NCBI GenBank assembly: GCA_028275025.1
Contig: JAQCNM010000181.1
Coordinates: 1-35,070, forward strand
Reading direction: 5' to 3'
Length of the DNA stretch: 35,070 nucleotides
Origin: Halovenus sp.
Lineage (GTDB): Archaea; Halobacteriota; Halobacteria; Halobacteriales; Haloarculaceae
A program made the position numbers and the translations under genes. How positions within the stretch are numbered: the first letter of the stretch is position 1; each line of letters opens with the position of its first letter. The notes beneath the pieces are model-generated. The model was not told the DNA's origin. It was given only the letters and a program-made list of their open reading frames with translations, and made no database searches. Positions 34,039-35,070 of the stretch are shown in pieces.

Positions 34039-34539
34039 ATGACAGACACCCCCGCTGCTGTGGAGACTGCCTTCGAGGATCACGGTTCGCTCAGCCCCGA
34101 CGGTGCAGGTGCGACAGTCACGACGACAGCCTTCGACGGTGTCGTGACGGCGGCACCGACCGACGGTGTCGGCCACAGCTACACTGTGACAGTGCAGGCA
34201 CCGACACTCGGCGCGGCAACGGCAGACGAGGTCGGTGACGCGGTCGCCACAGACTGGCTACGGACGTTCCGGCGGCGACTGTCAGACGCCCCGAAAGCCA
34301 CCCGTGTGGTTGTCGAACTCGAGTCGTTCACGGCCGAGCGAGAGGGAGAGACTGTTCGCGTGGAGTACGTCTTCGAGCACGGCAACCCGACGGCCGCAGC
34401 CGCCATCGCCACGACGTTTGCCGAGTTCGTCGAGGGAACCTACGTGGAGGGTATCGTCCCGGGCTACGACTACCAGCCACCGGTCGCCGGACTCCTCTCG
34501 CAGGCCAGTCAGGGCGGCGAGAGCGGCACACCGCTGTAG
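34039..34539 (+). CDS. DUF5813-like haloarchaeal protein
   Basis: 166 residues with no signal or membrane segment. It runs MTDTPAAVETAFEDHG, then a strand-rich core (YTVTVQAPTLGAATADEVGDAVATDWLRTFRRRLSDAP, VVVELESFTAEREGETVRVEYVFEHGNP) and ends GIVPGYDYQPPVAGLLSQA. I recognise it as the haloarchaeal DUF5813 type, whose role is unknown. It is convergent with the RAM-domain gene, with stops only 1 nt apart, and lies 88 nt downstream of the tRNA. Confidence 0.85.
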   Translation: MTDTPAAVETAFEDHGSLSPDGAGATVTTTAFDGVVTAAPTDGVGHSYTVTVQAPTLGAATADEVGDAVATDWLRTFRRRLSDAPKATRVVVELESFTAEREGETVRVEYVFEHGNPTAAAAIATTFAEFVEGTYVEGIVPGYDYQPPVAGLLSQASQGGESGTPL

Positions 34540-34540
34540 C

Positions 34541-34771
34541 TCAGTCCATCGCGACGTAGGTCTGTGTCGACCCGACACCGTCGACCGACTGTATCTCCTT
34601 GGCGGCGACCGTTTTCACGCCGGCCGGCGTCTCTACGTCGACGACCGCGATCAGATCGACGTCCCCGGCGACGATGTGAGCACGCTCGACACCCTCGACG
34701 GCCTCGATGGCCGCCTGGATCCGGTCGGCCTCGCCGGTGTGTGCCGTTACCGTGACGTACGCACGGACCAT
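34541..34771 (-). CDS. Stand-alone Lrp/AsnC ligand-binding (RAM) domain protein
   Basis: 76 residues, consisting only of the effector-binding RAM domain: VRAYVTVTAHTGEADRIQAAIEAVEGVERAHIVAGDVDLIAVVDVE, ending VGSTQTYVAMD. The DNA-binding HTH of full Lrp proteins is absent. Such stand-alone domains form rings and bind amino acids or similar small molecules. Its ATG overlaps the stop of the upstream TrkA gene (ATGA-type overlap), so it is made with TrkA and may act as its partner or ligand sensor, which is inference. Confidence 0.92.
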   Translation of the reverse strand: MVRAYVTVTAHTGEADRIQAAIEAVEGVERAHIVAGDVDLIAVVDVETPAGVKTVAAKEIQSVDGVGSTQTYVAMD

Positions 34772-35070
34772 CAGGCGTCACCCTGCACCGGCGCCGGTTC
34801 ACCGACGACGAGCCGTCGGACGTCCTCGAGTCGGCCGGAGTCGACGAGCACCACCAGCCGGTCACCCGGCGAGAGGCTGTTGTCCGGGGTCGGCAACGAG
34901 AGCCGCTCACCACCCGGAGCAAACGCGATCAGTCGGGCCCGACCCGGCAGTTCGAGTTCACGCAGTGTGTACCCGTTCGTCGGTGCCTCGGGGGTGATGG
35001 TGAACTCGACTATCTGCAGGCTCTGTTCCACGTCGGCGATCGCCCGACTGTTTGCGCCGACGAGTGCGTT
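34771..35070 (-). CDS. trkA: TrkA family potassium regulator, C-terminal part (cut by window edge)
   Basis: The reading frame is open to the window edge; the ORF track's start at 35031 is internal (GTG). The visible ~99 residues start NALVGANSRAIADVEQSLQIVEFTITPEAPTNGYTLRELELPGRARLIAFAPGGE and end in DRLVVLVDSGRLEDVRRLVVGEP. That is an RCK-C (TrkA-C) domain preceded by the end of a preceding domain. It regulates a Trk/Ktr-type potassium transporter or a related channel by binding a ligand at the membrane. The rest, including the nucleotide-binding domain, lies outside the window, so the exact subfamily is uncertain. Confidence 0.85.
   Translation of the reverse strand, partial: NALVGANSRAIADVEQSLQIVEFTITPEAPTNGYTLRELELPGRARLIAFAPGGERLSLPTPDNSLSPGDRLVVLVDSGRLEDVRRLVVGEPAPVQGDA

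Overview
The window looks like a chromosomal segment of a halophilic archaeon (class Halobacteria). DNA is very GC-rich, proteins are strongly acidic, and most genes have an AT-rich TATA-like box about 22-30 nt before the start codon, implying leaderless transcripts. Lipoproteins carry twin-arginine (Tat) signals with a lipobox. There are thermosome, TrkA-type and haloarchaea-style DUF proteins. Genus cannot be settled from the sequence alone. I see no insertion sequence, integrase, CRISPR array, phage gene or rRNA.

Layout. Positions 1-300 hold a 53-codon antitoxin-like ORF that looks truncated. 295-5373 (-) is a very large soluble sensor kinase (3 GAF, 8 PAS, HisKA-like, HATPase); one PAS is LOV-like but has Pro where the photoactive Cys should be. 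5787-9994 (+) holds a CapA-like Tat lipoprotein, a multi-pass DUF6159-type membrane protein, and a photolyase/cryptochrome homologue with a long disordered tail ending in a PCNA-binding-like peptide. 10086-16395 is a hydrolase-rich block: M32 carboxypeptidase (-), a small repeat-containing membrane protein (+), S9 peptidase (-), AAC(3)-like acetyltransferase (+) and an HSL-type esterase (-).

16496-21704 (+) is central metabolism: malic enzyme fused to a phosphotransacetylase-like domain, then a tightly coupled pyrG-guaAB-DUF7126 unit whose stop and start codons overlap by one base. 21712-23276 (-) holds a TrmJ-like tRNA 2'-O-methyltransferase and the archaeal riboflavin/F420-pathway reductase. 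A small PRC-like plus rubredoxin-like protein follows at 23489 (+). The minus strand then carries an MFS transporter, purL, a ribbon-helix-helix/coiled-coil regulator, a family 4 glycosyltransferase, the thermosome subunit ThsA, a Tat lipoprotein with a long Asp/Gly/Ser linker, and a radical SAM protein with a C-terminal helix-hairpin-helix. The window ends with tRNA-Leu(UAA), a DUF5813 protein, a stand-alone Lrp/AsnC RAM domain, and the C-terminal part of a TrkA protein translationally coupled to it.

Most genes are housekeeping and conserved. No complete new defence or mobile system is visible. The best leads are the Cys-less LOV-like domain, the photolyase-homologue tail with a PIP-box-like terminus, DUF7126 as a possible degenerate RCK domain inside a nucleotide-synthesis operon, the PRC/rubredoxin fusion, the RAM-TrkA coupling, and two candidate operators (at the RHH gene and at the Asp/Gly/Ser lipoprotein). 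All statements come from reading the sequence; no database or structure search was run.
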